A DNA stretch of 48,241 nt from an uncultured Marinococcus sp. (GCF_947493875.1 NZ_CANLSU010000013.1:1-48241); one strand, 5' to 3'; shown: positions 1 through 9,154, counted from the first letter of the stretch. Made by a program: numbers and translations. Notes: generated from the letters alone by a model not told the origin.

Positions 1-40
1 CCAGCGTTCGTCCTGAGCCAGGATCAAACTCTCCGTAAAA
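1..40 (-). rRNA. rrs: 16S rRNA, 5' end only (partial)
   Basis: The reverse complement carries the universal 16S 5' sequence (GAGAGTTTGATCCTGGCTCA, then the ACGAACGCTGG stretch). Only about 40 bases lie in the window; the gene continues off the left edge on the minus strand. The mature 5' end is placed near position 40 by analogy with Bacillus 16S rRNA and may be off by a few bases. An rrn operon beside perR matches the B. subtilis rrnD neighbourhood. Confidence 0.95.
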
Positions 41-110
41 AGTTTGATGCTGTGGCATCAGTGATGCCCTAAATTTGGTTCTTTTCTTTGGGGCTCTGGC
101 TTGTCTTTCC

Positions 111-124
111 TTTTCAAAGAACGA
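111..124 (-). promoter_or_regulatory. rrn leader boxA antitermination element
   Basis: The minus strand reads CGTTCTTTGAAAA between the rRNA promoters and the 16S 5' end. It is nearly identical to the boxA of B. subtilis rrn leaders (GTTCTTTGAAAA core), the NusB/NusE site for ribosomal antitermination. Confidence 0.7.
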
Positions 125-150
125 TCTGCCGCTAAACAGCGACTTTTATA

Positions 151-179
151 ATTTATCATTTTTGAATAATGAATGTCAA
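151..179 (-). promoter_or_regulatory. rrn promoter P2
   Basis: A perfect TTGACA -35 (174-179) is followed by a weak AT-rich -10: ATAAAT with 17-base spacing or GATAAA with 16. It lies about 110 bases upstream of the 16S 5' end. The -35 is certain; the exact -10 is not. Confidence 0.6.
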
Positions 180-244
180 CAACTTTTTGAAGAAGTTTTA
201 ATTCGTTATTCTCTTTTTTGTCAGCCGTTTTGGCGACAATTAGT

Positions 245-273
245 AATATAACATCGGCCTATAGGACCGTCAA
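245..273 (-). promoter_or_regulatory. rrn promoter P1
   Basis: TTGACG (268-273), a 17-base spacer and TATATT (245-250) on the minus strand. It is the upstream member of a tandem rRNA promoter pair, the usual Bacillus rrn arrangement, about 95 bases upstream of P2. Confidence 0.7.
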
Positions 274-336
274 CCACTTTTGCAAAATAATTTTAAATTA
301 GTTTTTAAGAGAACTCTCTGCGTTTAAAAAGCATAC

Positions 337-371
337 AAAAGCCTCCATCCATTAAAAAGATGAAGGCTTTT
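337..371 (-). terminator. perR terminator
   Basis: Inverted repeat AAAAGCC..ATC / GATG.AGGCTTTT just beyond the perR stop, followed on the minus strand by a U-rich run. It separates perR from the rRNA promoters. Confidence 0.75.
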
Positions 372-379
372 AAAACAGC

Positions 380-817
380 TTACTGTTTGCTCATCTTTGT
401 ACATTCCGGACATGTTCCGTAAATCTCCAGCCGGTGATCTTCAATATCAAAGCCTGTCACATGTTCAGCTAACGTTTCTACTTCATCCAGGCCTGGATAG
501 TGAAAGTCTACAATTTTCCCGCAATCATTACATATTACATGATAATGATCTGAAGTAACGCAGTCGAATCTGCTTGAGGAGTCTCCGTAGGTTAATTCTT
601 TCACTATGCCAGCGTCTTTAAAAACCCGAAGATTATTGTAGACTGTGGCTACACTCATGTTCGGAAAACGTTCTTCAAGAGATTTATAGATATCGTCAGC
701 AGTCGGATGGCTCATTGAAGAGTGCAGAAACTCTAAAATAGCATGACGCTGCGGTGTCATCCGAACGTTCGTGCTTTTTAAGACACTTACTGCTTCCTGT
801 AGGCTAGCGCTCGCCAT
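380..817 (-). CDS. perR: Peroxide-responsive Fur-family repressor PerR
   Basis: PerR is the metal-dependent hydrogen peroxide sensor that represses catalase, peroxiredoxin and iron-storage genes. In the 147-residue frame an N-terminal winged helix (MTPQRHAIL, then [10 protein letters not shown]) is followed by the dimerisation and metal domain. The regulatory-site ligands H39, D87, H93, H95 and D106 are present, where B. subtilis PerR has H37, D85, H91, H93 and D104, and the structural zinc cysteines are C98/C101 and C138/C141. The Asp in RFD favours PerR over Fur. Two in-frame ATGs exist; GAGAGG lies only 3 bases before the first but 9 before Met3, so Met3 is chosen. A Per box and a good sigma-A promoter lie upstream, implying autoregulation. 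Close match to B. subtilis PerR. Confidence 0.96.
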   Translation of the reverse strand: MASASLQEAVSVLKSTNVRMTPQRHAILEFLHSSMSHPTADDIYKSLEERFPNMSVATVYNNLRVFKDAGIVKELTYGDSSSRFDCVTSDHYHVICNDCGKIVDFHYPGLDEVETLAEHVTGFDIEDHRLEIYGTCPECTKMSKQ

Positions 818-854
818 CGTCATGCACCTCTCTTCCTGTAAAACGATTCTTTAT

Positions 855-869
855 TTGTAATTCTTATAA
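855..869 (-). promoter_or_regulatory. Per box upstream of perR
   Basis: TTGTAATTCTTATAA differs from the Per-box consensus TTATAAT-N-ATTATAA at 2 of 14 defined positions. It lies directly downstream of the perR -10, about 40 bases before the start codon, where bound PerR would block transcription. B. subtilis perR is also autoregulated. Confidence 0.75.
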
Positions 870-872
870 TCT

Positions 873-902
873 ATTTTATCGGAATCCCCTGATCCTTGTC
901 AA
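873..902 (-). promoter_or_regulatory. perR promoter (sigma-A)
   Basis: Perfect TTGACA (897-902), 18-base spacer, TAAAAT (873-878) on the minus strand. The -35 lies just past the stop of the upstream DarA-like gene, so perR can be transcribed independently of it. Confidence 0.75.
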
Positions 903-912
903 TGAAAGGGGG

Positions 913-1224
913 TCAGTGATTCTCATCTGTTTCGGCTGATTGAAAAAAAGGAAGCATCGATACATCTAAAAGAAAAGAAGTAAACCTATTTGAATGCTCT
1001 GGCCGTTTTCCTCTGTGTTTTTCGTAAGCCAGACATATATCCTTTAAATCTGTTTTTAACTTCGATACTTCTTCCTCATTCACACCGAACATAAACGTCG
1101 TGTTTCCTTTTTTTAAAAAACCACCGCTGCCCGCAATCTCTGTCATGCGATAGCCTTTGTCTTTCATTTCCATCTCTACCTGATCGGTATAAAAATTATC
1201 GATAATACAAAGAAGCAGTTTCAT
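913..1224 (-). CDS. DarA-like (DUF970) cyclic-di-AMP receptor-family protein
   Basis: A 103-residue PII-like protein. The stretch SGGFLKKGNTTFMFGV (about residues 33-48) closely matches the ligand-loop segment TGGFLKSGNTTFMIGV of B. subtilis DarA (YaaQ), and the hydrophobic C-terminal strand (FLLDVSMLPFF) parallels the DarA C-terminus. DarA binds cyclic-di-AMP; its downstream target is not well known. Overall identity to DarA is moderate and the middle differs, so this is a paralogue rather than DarA itself, and nucleotide binding is not shown. It starts 15 bases after bcp stops and precedes perR, placing a possible second-messenger sensor inside a peroxide-stress locus. Confidence 0.75.
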   Translation of the reverse strand: MKLLLCIIDNFYTDQVEMEMKDKGYRMTEIAGSGGFLKKGNTTFMFGVNEEEVSKLKTDLKDICLAYEKHRGKRPEHSNRFTSFLLDVSMLPFFQSAETDENH

Positions 1225-1239
1225 GTTTTCACCCGCCTG

Positions 1240-1749
1240 CTATTTTTTAGAAGATGACAGGAATTCATCAACATACCGGGATACTTCCCCAATATGATCC
1301 TTTACCTTTACTTCGTCCCATACTTTCTGCACGACTCCTTCTGTATCAATAAAAAAGGTGGACCGTACAATGCCAAGGTACTCTTTACCGAAGTTTTTCT
1401 TCCATTTCCAAACTCCGTAGGCGTTAGCTGCTTCCTGTTCTTCGTCAGACAGGAGCGGGAAGGAAAGCTCGTGTTTAGCAGTAAAGTTTTCGTGTTTTTT
1501 CATTGAATCAGGGCTAACCCCGAGCACTTTGACATTTTTATCATTCAACTCTGGCAGAGCGTCCCTGAAATCGCAGGCTTCAGTTGTACATCCGGGAGTG
1601 TTATCTTTCGGATAAAAATACAAAATCACGTTCTGTCCCTGATAATCACTTAAACGAATGTTTTCGCCGGTAGTAGCGGGAAGTTCAAAATCAGGGGCTT
1701 GTTTACCTTCCAGATCTCCTGGGTTTACATTGCTTTCTTCTGTACTCAC
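1240..1749 (-). CDS. bcp: Thioredoxin-dependent peroxiredoxin Bcp (YgaF)
   Basis: AhpC/TSA-fold peroxidase that reduces hydroperoxides with thioredoxin. The motif PKDNTPGCTTEACDFRD contains the peroxidatic Cys and, five residues later, the resolving Cys of atypical 2-Cys Bcp enzymes; VWKWKKNFGKEYLGI and RSTFFID are also family hallmarks. An ATG at 1776 has no ribosome site. A GTG at 1749 is preceded by GAGGTG at 6 bases, so it is chosen, giving 169 residues, still about 12 longer than the B. subtilis protein. Downstream the DarA-like gene and perR follow in the same direction. Divergent from gsaB. Confidence 0.92.
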   Translation of the reverse strand: MSTEESNVNPGDLEGKQAPDFELPATTGENIRLSDYQGQNVILYFYPKDNTPGCTTEACDFRDALPELNDKNVKVLGVSPDSMKKHENFTAKHELSFPLLSDEEQEAANAYGVWKWKKNFGKEYLGIVRSTFFIDTEGVVQKVWDEVKVKDHIGEVSRYVDEFLSSSKK

Positions 1750-1810
1750 ATTGATCACCTCAACACTTGTTTTCATCTTATGATATCATGGTTTTTGCTT
1801 TACTTCTCCA

Positions 1811-1819
1811 TGATACAAT
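1811..1819 (+). promoter_or_regulatory. Extended -10 promoter of gsaB
   Basis: TGATACAAT is an extended -10 (TGn plus TACAAT) 40 bases before the gsaB ATG. No convincing -35 is seen, as is usual for extended -10 promoters. Confidence 0.5.
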
Positions 1820-1858
1820 AGATAAGAAATAGTTGATAGTAAGGAGAGTCAGGAAAAT

Positions 1859-3160
1859 ATGTCCTATGAAAAATCTGTCGAGCTTTATAATGAAGCCTGC
1901 GAATTGATCGTCGGAGGCGTTAACAGTCCCTCCCGTTCCTTTAAAGGAGTTGGAGGCGGCACACCGGTTTTTATGAAAGAAGGGCGCGGTGCACATTTGT
2001 TTGATGAGGATAACAATCGCTACATTGATTACCTCGGGGCCTACGGTCCTATTATTACCGGGCACGGCCATCCGCATATCGCTGAAGCAATCAATGAGGC
2101 TGCCCGTACAGGCACTCTGCTTGGCACCCCTACTAAATGGGAAAACGTGTTTGCACGTAAATTAAAAGATGCGGTACCTTCACTTGAGAAAGTCAGGTTT
2201 GTCAATTCCGGCACTGAAGCTGTAATGACCACCATCCGCGTAGCCAGAGCCTATACCGGCAAACATAAAATTATCAAATTCGAAGGGTGCTACCATGGCC
2301 ACTCCGACCTGGTGCTGGTCGCAGCGGGTTCCGGCCCGTCGACACTGGGGTCCCCGGACTCTGCGGGTGTGACTCCCAACATTGCCGCAGAAGTCATTAC
2401 TGTGCCGTTTAACGACATTGACAGCTTCCGCGAAGCCATTGAACGCTGGGGAGACGAAACGGCTGCAGTCCTTATCGAACCTATTGTAGGTAATTTCGGC
2501 CTTGTGGAACCGGAGCCCGGCTACCTTGAAGAGATTAAAAAACTCACACACGAATCGGACTCTCTTCTTATCTTTGATGAAGTCATTACTGCTTTTCGTT
2601 TCACCTACGGTGCTGCCCAAAACATGCTCCAGGTGGAACCGGATATGACCGCTATGGGGAAAATTATCGGAGGCGGTCTGCCGATCGGCGCTTACGGCGG
2701 CCGGGTGGATGTCATGGAGCAGGTCGCTCCTCTGGGCCCGGCCTACCAGGCAGGAACAATGTCCGGAAACCCGGCTTCCATGCGAGCAGGCATCGCCTGC
2801 CTTGAAGTATTGGAAAAAGACGGGGTATACGATACATTAGACCAACTGGGTGAACGCCTTGAAACAGGTCTTCTCGAGCAGGCTGAAAAGTACAGCATAC
2901 CTGTTACAATCAATCGGTTAAAAGGAATGTTTACCGTTTATTTCACAGACGAAACCGTAAAAGATTACAAAGGGGCCGAGCGTTCAAACTCTAAAAGATT
3001 CAGCATCTTTTTTAAAGAAATGCTCGACCGCGGCGTTCACCTTGCTCCTTCAAAATATGAAGCCTGGTTTCTCACCACTGAGCACAGCATTGAGGACATA
3101 GAGGAAACGCTGGAAGCTTCGGAACAGGCCTTTGCAGCGTTAAGCAGCTACATTCACTAA
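1859..3160 (+). CDS. gsaB: Glutamate-1-semialdehyde 2,1-aminomutase (second paralogue type)
   Basis: PLP enzyme converting glutamate-1-semialdehyde to 5-aminolevulinate for tetrapyrrole synthesis. It is a 433-residue class III aminotransferase fold: NSGTEAVM phosphate-binding loop (116-123), FDEV (239-242) with the pyridine-contacting Asp, and the PLP lysine K268 in [17 protein letters not shown]. Ribosome site AAGGAGA lies about 12 bases before the ATG. Position next to bcp/perR and before ygaE corresponds to B. subtilis gsaB rather than hemL, which sits with other hem genes. Confidence 0.93.
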   Translation: MSYEKSVELYNEACELIVGGVNSPSRSFKGVGGGTPVFMKEGRGAHLFDEDNNRYIDYLGAYGPIITGHGHPHIAEAINEAARTGTLLGTPTKWENVFARKLKDAVPSLEKVRFVNSGTEAVMTTIRVARAYTGKHKIIKFEGCYHGHSDLVLVAAGSGPSTLGSPDSAGVTPNIAAEVITVPFNDIDSFREAIERWGDETAAVLIEPIVGNFGLVEPEPGYLEEIKKLTHESDSLLIFDEVITAFRFTYGAAQNMLQVEPDMTAMGKIIGGGLPIGAYGGRVDVMEQVAPLGPAYQAGTMSGNPASMRAGIACLEVLEKDGVYDTLDQLGERLETGLLEQAEKYSIPVTINRLKGMFTVYFTDETVKDYKGAERSNSKRFSIFFKEMLDRGVHLAPSKYEAWFLTTEHSIEDIEETLEASEQAFAALSSYIH

Positions 3161-3189
3161 GTTCAATACAGAAAGGAATACAATCCGTT

Positions 3190-4266
3190 ATGAAGCTGGG
3201 AGCCAGAATTTTCAAGACCGGTCTTGCGATCGTTCTCGCTATATACGCAGCATCGTGGATTGGATTGAACCCTCCTTTTTTCGCAGCTATCGCCGCTACT
3301 TTCGCTATTCAACCGTCCATTTCCCGGACTTTCCAGACAATGCTGGATCAGCTCCAGGCTAATATCATCGGGGCTGGCACAGCTATTGTTATGGTACTTG
3401 CGTTCGGCCACGATCCGGTAATCATTGGAGTTACGGTGATGATTATTATTGCAGGCATTCTAGGATTAAAACTGGATGCCTCCACCATTCCAATCGCTGT
3501 TGTGACGGTCATTATTATCATGGGCAGGCCCGGAGACGGCAATTTTATTTTATTTGCCTCCGAACGGTTTGCTTTAATTATGCTCGGGATTCTTGCTTCC
3601 TTTTTAGTCAACATGCTGTTTCTGCCGCCAAAGCATGAAACCAAGCTGTATCAGCAGATTCGGGATGTGACCCAGGATACTATTCAGTGGATCCGGCTGC
3701 TTGGAAGGCATGAAACTAACCGTCAGACGCTGCGAAAGGACCTTTCCTCCCTTAAAGATCAAACGGTCTCCATCGAAAACCTGTACCTTCTGTTTAAAGA
3801 AGAACGCGTGTACACTAAAAAGGCAAGGCTTACCCGGGACCGGCGTGTTGTTCTTTTTAAACAAATGATCGCTTCGATGAATAAAATCGTGACCATTCTG
3901 CGCACGCTTGATAAGTTTGAAAACGATATGCAGCATACGCCTTCAGAAATGCAGGAAGCCATACGCAATCAGCTTGATCATCTTATGGATTACCACGACA
4001 GAATTCTTCAACGTTATGTAGGCAAGGTGACCACCCATCTCACAGAGGAAATGGCCGAAGAGGTCGATGAAGGCAGAGTGTCTTTAACCGATCAGCTTAT
4101 GGAAATGTATGATCACCAGAATATCGACCGCTCGGAATGGCTCCATCTTCTTCCCATTGTCGCACACATCGTCGAGTACAATGAGCAGCTTGAACATCTC
4201 GACCGGCTTGTTGAGACCTATTTCCGCTATCACAGCAGCGAAGACTTCTTTGCTATTGAAAACTAA
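3190..4266 (+). CDS. ygaE: UPF0421 / aromatic-acid-exporter-like membrane protein YgaE
   Basis: A 358-residue inner-membrane protein. The N-terminal half (about residues 8-150) is hydrophobic with roughly six membrane segments including a polar NPPFFAAIAATFAIQPS stretch typical of the ArAE/FUSC superfamily. The C-terminal half (about 155-358) is charged, helical and cytoplasmic. Transport substrate unknown. It begins 29 bases after gsaB and ends at a strong terminator, so gsaB-ygaE is a likely two-gene operon, as in B. subtilis. Confidence 0.85.
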   Translation: MKLGARIFKTGLAIVLAIYAASWIGLNPPFFAAIAATFAIQPSISRTFQTMLDQLQANIIGAGTAIVMVLAFGHDPVIIGVTVMIIIAGILGLKLDASTIPIAVVTVIIIMGRPGDGNFILFASERFALIMLGILASFLVNMLFLPPKHETKLYQQIRDVTQDTIQWIRLLGRHETNRQTLRKDLSSLKDQTVSIENLYLLFKEERVYTKKARLTRDRRVVLFKQMIASMNKIVTILRTLDKFENDMQHTPSEMQEAIRNQLDHLMDYHDRILQRYVGKVTTHLTEEMAEEVDEGRVSLTDQLMEMYDHQNIDRSEWLHLLPIVAHIVEYNEQLEHLDRLVETYFRYHSSEDFFAIEN

Positions 4267-4301
4267 AAGGAGGGCGCCCGCTAATGGGTGCCCTCCTTTT
4301 T
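4265..4301. terminator. Bidirectional terminator, ygaE / dipeptidase
   Basis: AAAGGAGGGC...GCCCTCCTTT, with an inner GCCC/GGGT extension, flanked by A and T runs. It serves the convergent ygaE and M20 peptidase genes. Confidence 0.9.
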
Positions 4302-4304
4302 CGT

Positions 4305-5675
4305 TTATAAATTTTCACTGATTTCTATCAAATATTCTGCTAAAGCCTCGAGGCCTTTGTCGTAGTTTTCCAGATGGAAATGTTCATTTGGCGCATGAAA
4401 GTTTTCGGTTGGAAGACCAAATCCCATTAAAGCTACCGGCACATTTAAAATCTCGGAGAACGTTTCAATAACAGGAACAGACCCTCCCATTCGGGTATAT
4501 GCTGCCGTCGTGCCGTACGCTGTTTCAAGCGCTCTCCCGGCTGCCTGAATGGCCGGGTGGTCAAATGGAGTCACAAACGGCCTGCCTTTATCAAACGGAA
4601 TCACGTCCACCTCCACCCCTTTAGGAGTTTTATGCTGGACGTGCGCCGTCAGCTTTTCCACAATCTCATCGGGATCCTGGTCAGGCACGAGCCGGCACGT
4701 TATCTTGGCTGAAGCCGCAGAAGGAAGCACCGTTTTGATCCCCTCTCCCTGGAAGCCTCCATGCATCCCGTTAATTTCCAGCGTCGGGCGGGCCCACGTT
4801 CTTTCCAAAAACGAAAATCCTTCCTCGCCAAACAGCTCCGGTACGTTTAGTTCTTTTCTTGTATTTTCTTCATCATATGAAAGTTCTGCATATGCCTGGC
4901 GTTCCTGGCCGGTCAGCGAAACGACCCGGTCGTAAAAGCCATCAACGGTAATACGGCCGCTGTCATCATGCATGGAAGCAAGTATATCAGCCAAGGCATG
5001 AAGCGGATTTGCAACCCCGCCGCCGTACAGGCCGGAGTGCAGGTCTCCTTTAGCTCCATTTACATCAATCTGAATTCCCGCAAGTCCCCGCAGTCCATAG
5101 CAGACTGTCGGCCGGCCCTTTTCGAGCATCGGTGTATCGGAAACCAGCAGTACATCCCCCTGCAGCAGATCCCGGTGCTTTTCCACAAACTCATCCAGAT
5201 TAGGGCTGCCAATCTCTTCTTCTCCTTCAATGCAAAACTTTACATTCACCGGAAGCTCCTGTTTCGTCTGCATAAAGGCTTCAATCGTTTTAAGGTGCAT
5301 AAACACCTGGCCTTTATCGTCAGTCGCACCGCGGGCATAAATTTTTTCATCCCGTATGTCCGGCTGAAACGGCGGCGTTTCCCACAGTTCAACCGGATCG
5401 GCCGGCTGCACGTCATAATGCCCGTAAAACAGGACCGTAGGCTTTCCCGGGGCATGCATCCAATCCCCGTACACGACCGGATGTCCACCGGTTTCCATAA
5501 CAGCCGTGTTTTCCAGACCTGCTGACTGCATGCTCTCCTCCACCCAGGAGGCAGCTGTTTCCATATCCGGTTTATGCTCCGGGTCTGCACTGATGCTTGG
5601 TATTGATAAAAATTCTTTTAGCTGGTTTAAGTGGCTGCTGCGATGATGCTTGAAATAATTTTTGACTTCTTCCAT
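4305..5675 (-). CDS. M20-family metallopeptidase (CNDP-like dipeptidase)
   Basis: Cytosolic zinc dipeptidase family, 456 residues. Metal ligands and catalytic residues are visible: H86 and D88 in GHYDVQP, the bridging D119 in TDDKGQ, the general base within E152-E154 (GEEEIGS), D180 in SDTP, and a C-terminal His in the NFHAPNEHFH region. The lid domain spans roughly 190-310. Substrate specificity cannot be read from sequence; carnosinase-like dipeptidases are the nearest family. ATG follows GGGAGG by 5 bases, 21 bases after the ygaD stop, so it is probably the last gene of ygaC-ygaD-dipeptidase. Confidence 0.88.
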   Translation of the reverse strand: MEEVKNYFKHHRSSHLNQLKEFLSIPSISADPEHKPDMETAASWVEESMQSAGLENTAVMETGGHPVVYGDWMHAPGKPTVLFYGHYDVQPADPVELWETPPFQPDIRDEKIYARGATDDKGQVFMHLKTIEAFMQTKQELPVNVKFCIEGEEEIGSPNLDEFVEKHRDLLQGDVLLVSDTPMLEKGRPTVCYGLRGLAGIQIDVNGAKGDLHSGLYGGGVANPLHALADILASMHDDSGRITVDGFYDRVVSLTGQERQAYAELSYDEENTRKELNVPELFGEEGFSFLERTWARPTLEINGMHGGFQGEGIKTVLPSAASAKITCRLVPDQDPDEIVEKLTAHVQHKTPKGVEVDVIPFDKGRPFVTPFDHPAIQAAGRALETAYGTTAAYTRMGGSVPVIETFSEILNVPVALMGFGLPTENFHAPNEHFHLENYDKGLEALAEYLIEISENL

Positions 5676-5696
5676 GGTCGCCTCCCAGTTTTTTAT

Positions 5697-7448
5697 TTAC
5701 ACGTGCTGAACGTCAAACAGCCGCTGGTAGGAGCCTTCTGCCATCATTAGCTGCTCGTGGCTGCCTGACTCCACTACACGGCCGTCTTCGATGACAACAA
5801 TCCGGTCTGCGTGGGTAATCGTTGAAAGCCTGTGCGCTACGATAAAAGTAGTTCTGTCCCGGGCAAGCCGCTCCATCGCTTCCTGGATATAGTGCTCACT
5901 TTCCAGGTCCAGTGCCGAGGTGGCTTCATCAAACACAAGTATCGATGGATTTTTCAAAAACACGCGCGCAATGGCAATCCGCTGCTTCTGACCACCGGAA
6001 AGCTTCACGCCCCGTTCTCCGACTGGAGTATCGTAGGCGAGCGGCAGTTCGTTGATAAACACCTCGGCGTTCGCCATACGCGCTGCCTGTATGACTTCCT
6101 CATCCGTGGCATCCGGTTTTCCCATCCGGATATTTTCTTTCACTGATTCGCTGAATAAAATGTTGTCCTGCAGCACCATGCCGATATGGTCCCGGAGCGT
6201 GCGCACTTCGTAATCCCGCACATCTTTTCCATCAAGAAGCAGAGAACCGCCGGTGACATCGTAAAACCGCGGAAGGAGACTGACGATCGTACTCTTACCG
6301 CCGCCGCTCATGCCGACAAGCGCGATGGTTTCTCCCGGGCGCACATGCAGATCGACATCCTTTAATACATCGTTAGTGTCCTCTTCATATTTAAACCATA
6401 CGTGGTCAAACCTGATGTCGCCTTTGACGTGCTGCACCGGCACGGCTGTTTCTTTGTCGGTAATATCGTATTTTTCATCAATAAATTCAAACACCCGGTC
6501 CATTGAAGCGATCGACTGCACAAGGGTGGTGGATGAATTCACCAGACGACGCAGCGGGCTGTATAGTCTCTCCATGTAGGAGGTGAATGCCACCATTTCC
6601 CCGACGGACAAATTCCCGTACAAAACAGCCATACCGGCTGCCAGGATGACTACCAGTGGTGCCACGTCCGTCACGGTGTTAACGGCTGCGAATGTTTTAG
6701 CGTTCCAGCGCGTATGATCCACCGCCCGGTCCAGGAACTGTTTGTTTCTTGTATCAAACTGTCCCTGCTCATGATTTTCAAGAGCGAAGCTCCGGATCAC
6801 GCTCATTCCCTGCACCCGTTCATGGAGATGTCCCTGCACGTTTGCAAGCGCCTGCGATCTTGCTTTTGTTAAATCCCGCAGCCTCGAATAAAAATATTTG
6901 ATGAAAAAGGCGTAAATGGGTAAAAACAACATCGCCACCAGCGTCAATTCCACGTCCATTGTAAACATAATAATAAGTGCAATAATAATGGTCGCAAGAT
7001 CAAGCCATATATTCATCAGACCGGTAATGACAAAGTCTTTTGTCAGTTCAACATCGTTGATTACCCGCGAAATGATTTCGCCGGCTTTGCGGTTGGAATA
7101 AAAACGAAGGCTCAATTTTTGAATATGGCTGAACAATTGGTCACGGATATCGTATAAAACCTTATTGCCCGTCCACTGGGCAAAGTACTGCCGGTAATAT
7201 TCAATTGGCGGACGAACGATAATAAAAAGCACAACCGCTCCGCCTGCCAGCCAGGCGAGCACTCGTGCTTTTTCAGCTGTTGCCATGCCATCGGCCAACA
7301 GCACGTGGTCGATAATATAAGCAAGAATGAGCGGCGTTAAAAGCGGCAGACCGAATTTGAAAATACCAATGGTCACTGTTACCGCAATTATTTTATTGTA
7401 CGGCCGCACAAACTGCATGTAGCGTTTAATACTGCCCATCTTTTTCAC
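5697..7448 (-). CDS. ygaD: ABC-type multidrug/lipid exporter half-transporter YgaD
   Basis: A 583-residue fused exporter: transmembrane domain with about six helices (residues 20-310), then an ATPase domain with Walker A GMSGGGKST (379-387), signature LSGGQ (483-487), Walker B ILVFDE (503-508) and switch His539. One polypeptide carries one of each domain, so it should act as a homodimer. It belongs to the MsbA/BmrA-like class; the substrate is unknown. It starts 3 bases after ygaC stops, the same order as in B. subtilis. Confidence 0.93.
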   Translation of the reverse strand: MKKMGSIKRYMQFVRPYNKIIAVTVTIGIFKFGLPLLTPLILAYIIDHVLLADGMATAEKARVLAWLAGGAVVLFIIVRPPIEYYRQYFAQWTGNKVLYDIRDQLFSHIQKLSLRFYSNRKAGEIISRVINDVELTKDFVITGLMNIWLDLATIIIALIIMFTMDVELTLVAMLFLPIYAFFIKYFYSRLRDLTKARSQALANVQGHLHERVQGMSVIRSFALENHEQGQFDTRNKQFLDRAVDHTRWNAKTFAAVNTVTDVAPLVVILAAGMAVLYGNLSVGEMVAFTSYMERLYSPLRRLVNSSTTLVQSIASMDRVFEFIDEKYDITDKETAVPVQHVKGDIRFDHVWFKYEEDTNDVLKDVDLHVRPGETIALVGMSGGGKSTIVSLLPRFYDVTGGSLLLDGKDVRDYEVRTLRDHIGMVLQDNILFSESVKENIRMGKPDATDEEVIQAARMANAEVFINELPLAYDTPVGERGVKLSGGQKQRIAIARVFLKNPSILVFDEATSALDLESEHYIQEAMERLARDRTTFIVAHRLSTITHADRIVVIEDGRVVESGSHEQLMMAEGSYQRLFDVQHV

Positions 7449-7451
7449 CTC

Positions 7452-8003
7452 TTATCGAAAAAACAAAAAACGCTCATACCACTGTTCGATAAAATGAGAG
7501 TTAAATGGGCCTTTTCTCTGGCAGATCCAATTCTGCAGTTCCCGAATACTCGTGTCCATCTTTTCATCTATCTGCGCAGGGTAATTCATTTCTTTTTTAT
7601 GCTGGGCATACTCGTCCTCATCCAGTAAATTGTAGGTCATGTCCGGAAAAACTTTAATATCCAAATCATAATCGATATATTTAAGAGCTTCACTGTCGTA
7701 GACAAACGGCGTGCCCAGGTTACAATAATAGTGCACTCCATCAGACCGGATCATACCAATAACGTTGAACCATTTCTCAGCATGAAAATAACAAATAGCA
7801 GGCTCTCTCGTTCTCCAGACCCTTCCGTCCGATTCGTGAACCAGAATACGGTCGTTGCCGCCAATGACTTCTCTGCTTGTACCTTTCAGTATTAATGTTT
7901 CTTCCCATACACGGTGGAGCGATCCGTTATGCTTATAACTCTGCACCTGGATAGGCTTACCTGTTTCCGGGAAGCTTGCGGCGATTTCGTTACGCTCGGC
8001 CAA
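7452..8003 (-). CDS. ygaC: DUF402 / UPF0374 protein YgaC, TTG start
   Basis: A 183-residue protein very close to B. subtilis Yga[43 protein letters not shown]402 proteins share a beta-barrel fold and some act as nucleoside tri/diphosphatases; the function here is inferred. The open frame extends upstream to 8162, but a TATAAT -10 lies inside that extension and there is no homology there. The TTG at 8001-8003 follows GGGAGG by 9 bases and gives the family length. Confidence 0.87.
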   Translation of the reverse strand: MAERNEIAASFPETGKPIQVQSYKHNGSLHRVWEETLILKGTSREVIGGNDRILVHESDGRVWRTREPAICYFHAEKWFNVIGMIRSDGVHYYCNLGTPFVYDSEALKYIDYDLDIKVFPDMTYNLLDEDEYAQHKKEMNYPAQIDEKMDTSIRELQNWICQRKGPFNSHFIEQWYERFLFFR

Positions 8004-8061
8004 TGTGTCCCGCCTCCCTTCTTCTGCAATTTTTGCTGCCTTCTTTTTTCTATCACCTTCC

Positions 8062-8089
8062 ATTATACATTTCTTCTGTCGATCTGAAA
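8062..8089 (-). promoter_or_regulatory. ygaC promoter
   Basis: TATAAT (8062-8067) preceded by TG (extended -10), with TTTCAG at a 16-base spacing on the minus strand, about 60 bases before the TTG start. Confidence 0.55.
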
Positions 8090-8152
8090 AACTGTTACGA
8101 TGAAAGAGAAGGCAAAAAACTATCATATGCAGAATGAAAGGAGACGATTTTC

Positions 8153-9121
8153 GTGAAAGCAATCATTTATTATGAGCAGGGAACACCGGAAGTTCTGACT
8201 ACAGAAGAGGTGGAAAAACCTGATATTCAGCTGGATGAAGTCCTTATCCGGGTAAAGGCAGTCGGCCTTAATCCCGTTGACACGTATTTCCGCTCCGGGA
8301 AACGTCCCGTATCCATCTTCCCGGCTATTCCACATTTCGATGCTGCCGGAATAGTTGAAGAAGTTGGCAGCAGTGCTGGAAGCTTTCAGCCGGGTGACCG
8401 GGTATGGGGCACCAACATTCCAAACGCCGCTGCAGAATGGGCAGCCGCCCCGGCTTCAAACATTTTTCCGCTTCCTGAAGCTATGAGCTTTGCTGAAGGA
8501 GCATCTCTTGGTATTCCTGCTCTCACTGCCCATCTCGCTTTGTTTTTCCGGGCCGCACTTCAGCCTGAAGAGACCGTGCTTATTTACGGCGGCGCCGGGG
8601 CGGTCGGCCATGCCGCCATACAGCTGGCCAAGCATCATAACGCCTTTGTTATCACTACAGCGAGCAGCACTGAAAAGCACGAAATCGCCCGCCGGGCAGG
8701 TGCAGACATGGTTTTGAATCTAAATGATGAAAGCTGGAAGGAGGATTTTGCTGCAGCTTCAGGGCAGCCGGGCGCTGATGTTATCCTTGATATGTCTTTC
8801 AGTGAAAATGCCGACACGGACCTGCAGATCCTTTCACCAGGAGGACGAATCGTCGCTGTCGGCTCGCCGGTGAATAATATGCCGAGCTTCCCATGGCAGC
8901 TTTTAAACAAAAAATATGCTTCCATTCTCGGCATTCTTCTTTTCACAGCACCTGCCCCGGCCCTGCAGGAAGCAGCTTCCGGGGTGCAACGGGCTTATGA
9001 CCACGGCGTCTTTTCCCCGCATGTAGCCCGTACCTATCCTATAGATGAAGCTGCCCAGGCCCACACAGATTTGGAAAATAAGCGCTACTCCGGAAACCTC
9101 GTGCTCACTATTTCCGACTAA
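8153..9121 (+). CDS. Zinc-independent quinone oxidoreductase-like MDR protein
   Basis: Medium-chain dehydrogenase/reductase, 322 residues. An N-terminal GroES-like domain (1-120) lacks the zinc-binding cysteines of alcohol dehydrogenases. The NAD(P)-binding Rossmann domain carries [16 protein letters not shown] (about 142-157). This pattern is typical of NADPH:quinone reductases/zeta-crystallin. GTG start, AAAGGAG 8 bases upstream. Transcribed divergently from ygaC. Substrate unknown. Confidence 0.85.
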   Translation: MKAIIYYEQGTPEVLTTEEVEKPDIQLDEVLIRVKAVGLNPVDTYFRSGKRPVSIFPAIPHFDAAGIVEEVGSSAGSFQPGDRVWGTNIPNAAAEWAAAPASNIFPLPEAMSFAEGASLGIPALTAHLALFFRAALQPEETVLIYGGAGAVGHAAIQLAKHHNAFVITTASSTEKHEIARRAGADMVLNLNDESWKEDFAAASGQPGADVILDMSFSENADTDLQILSPGGRIVAVGSPVNNMPSFPWQLLNKKYASILGILLFTAPAPALQEAASGVQRAYDHGVFSPHVARTYPIDEAAQAHTDLENKRYSGNLVLTISD

Positions 9122-9123
9122 GC

Positions 9124-9154
9124 ATAAAACCGAAGGCCGAGGCCTTCGGTTTTA
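9124..9154. terminator. Bidirectional terminator
   Basis: AAAACCGAAGGCC / GGCCTTCGGTTTT with a 3-base loop, between the convergent quinone oxidoreductase and SDR genes. Confidence 0.9.
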
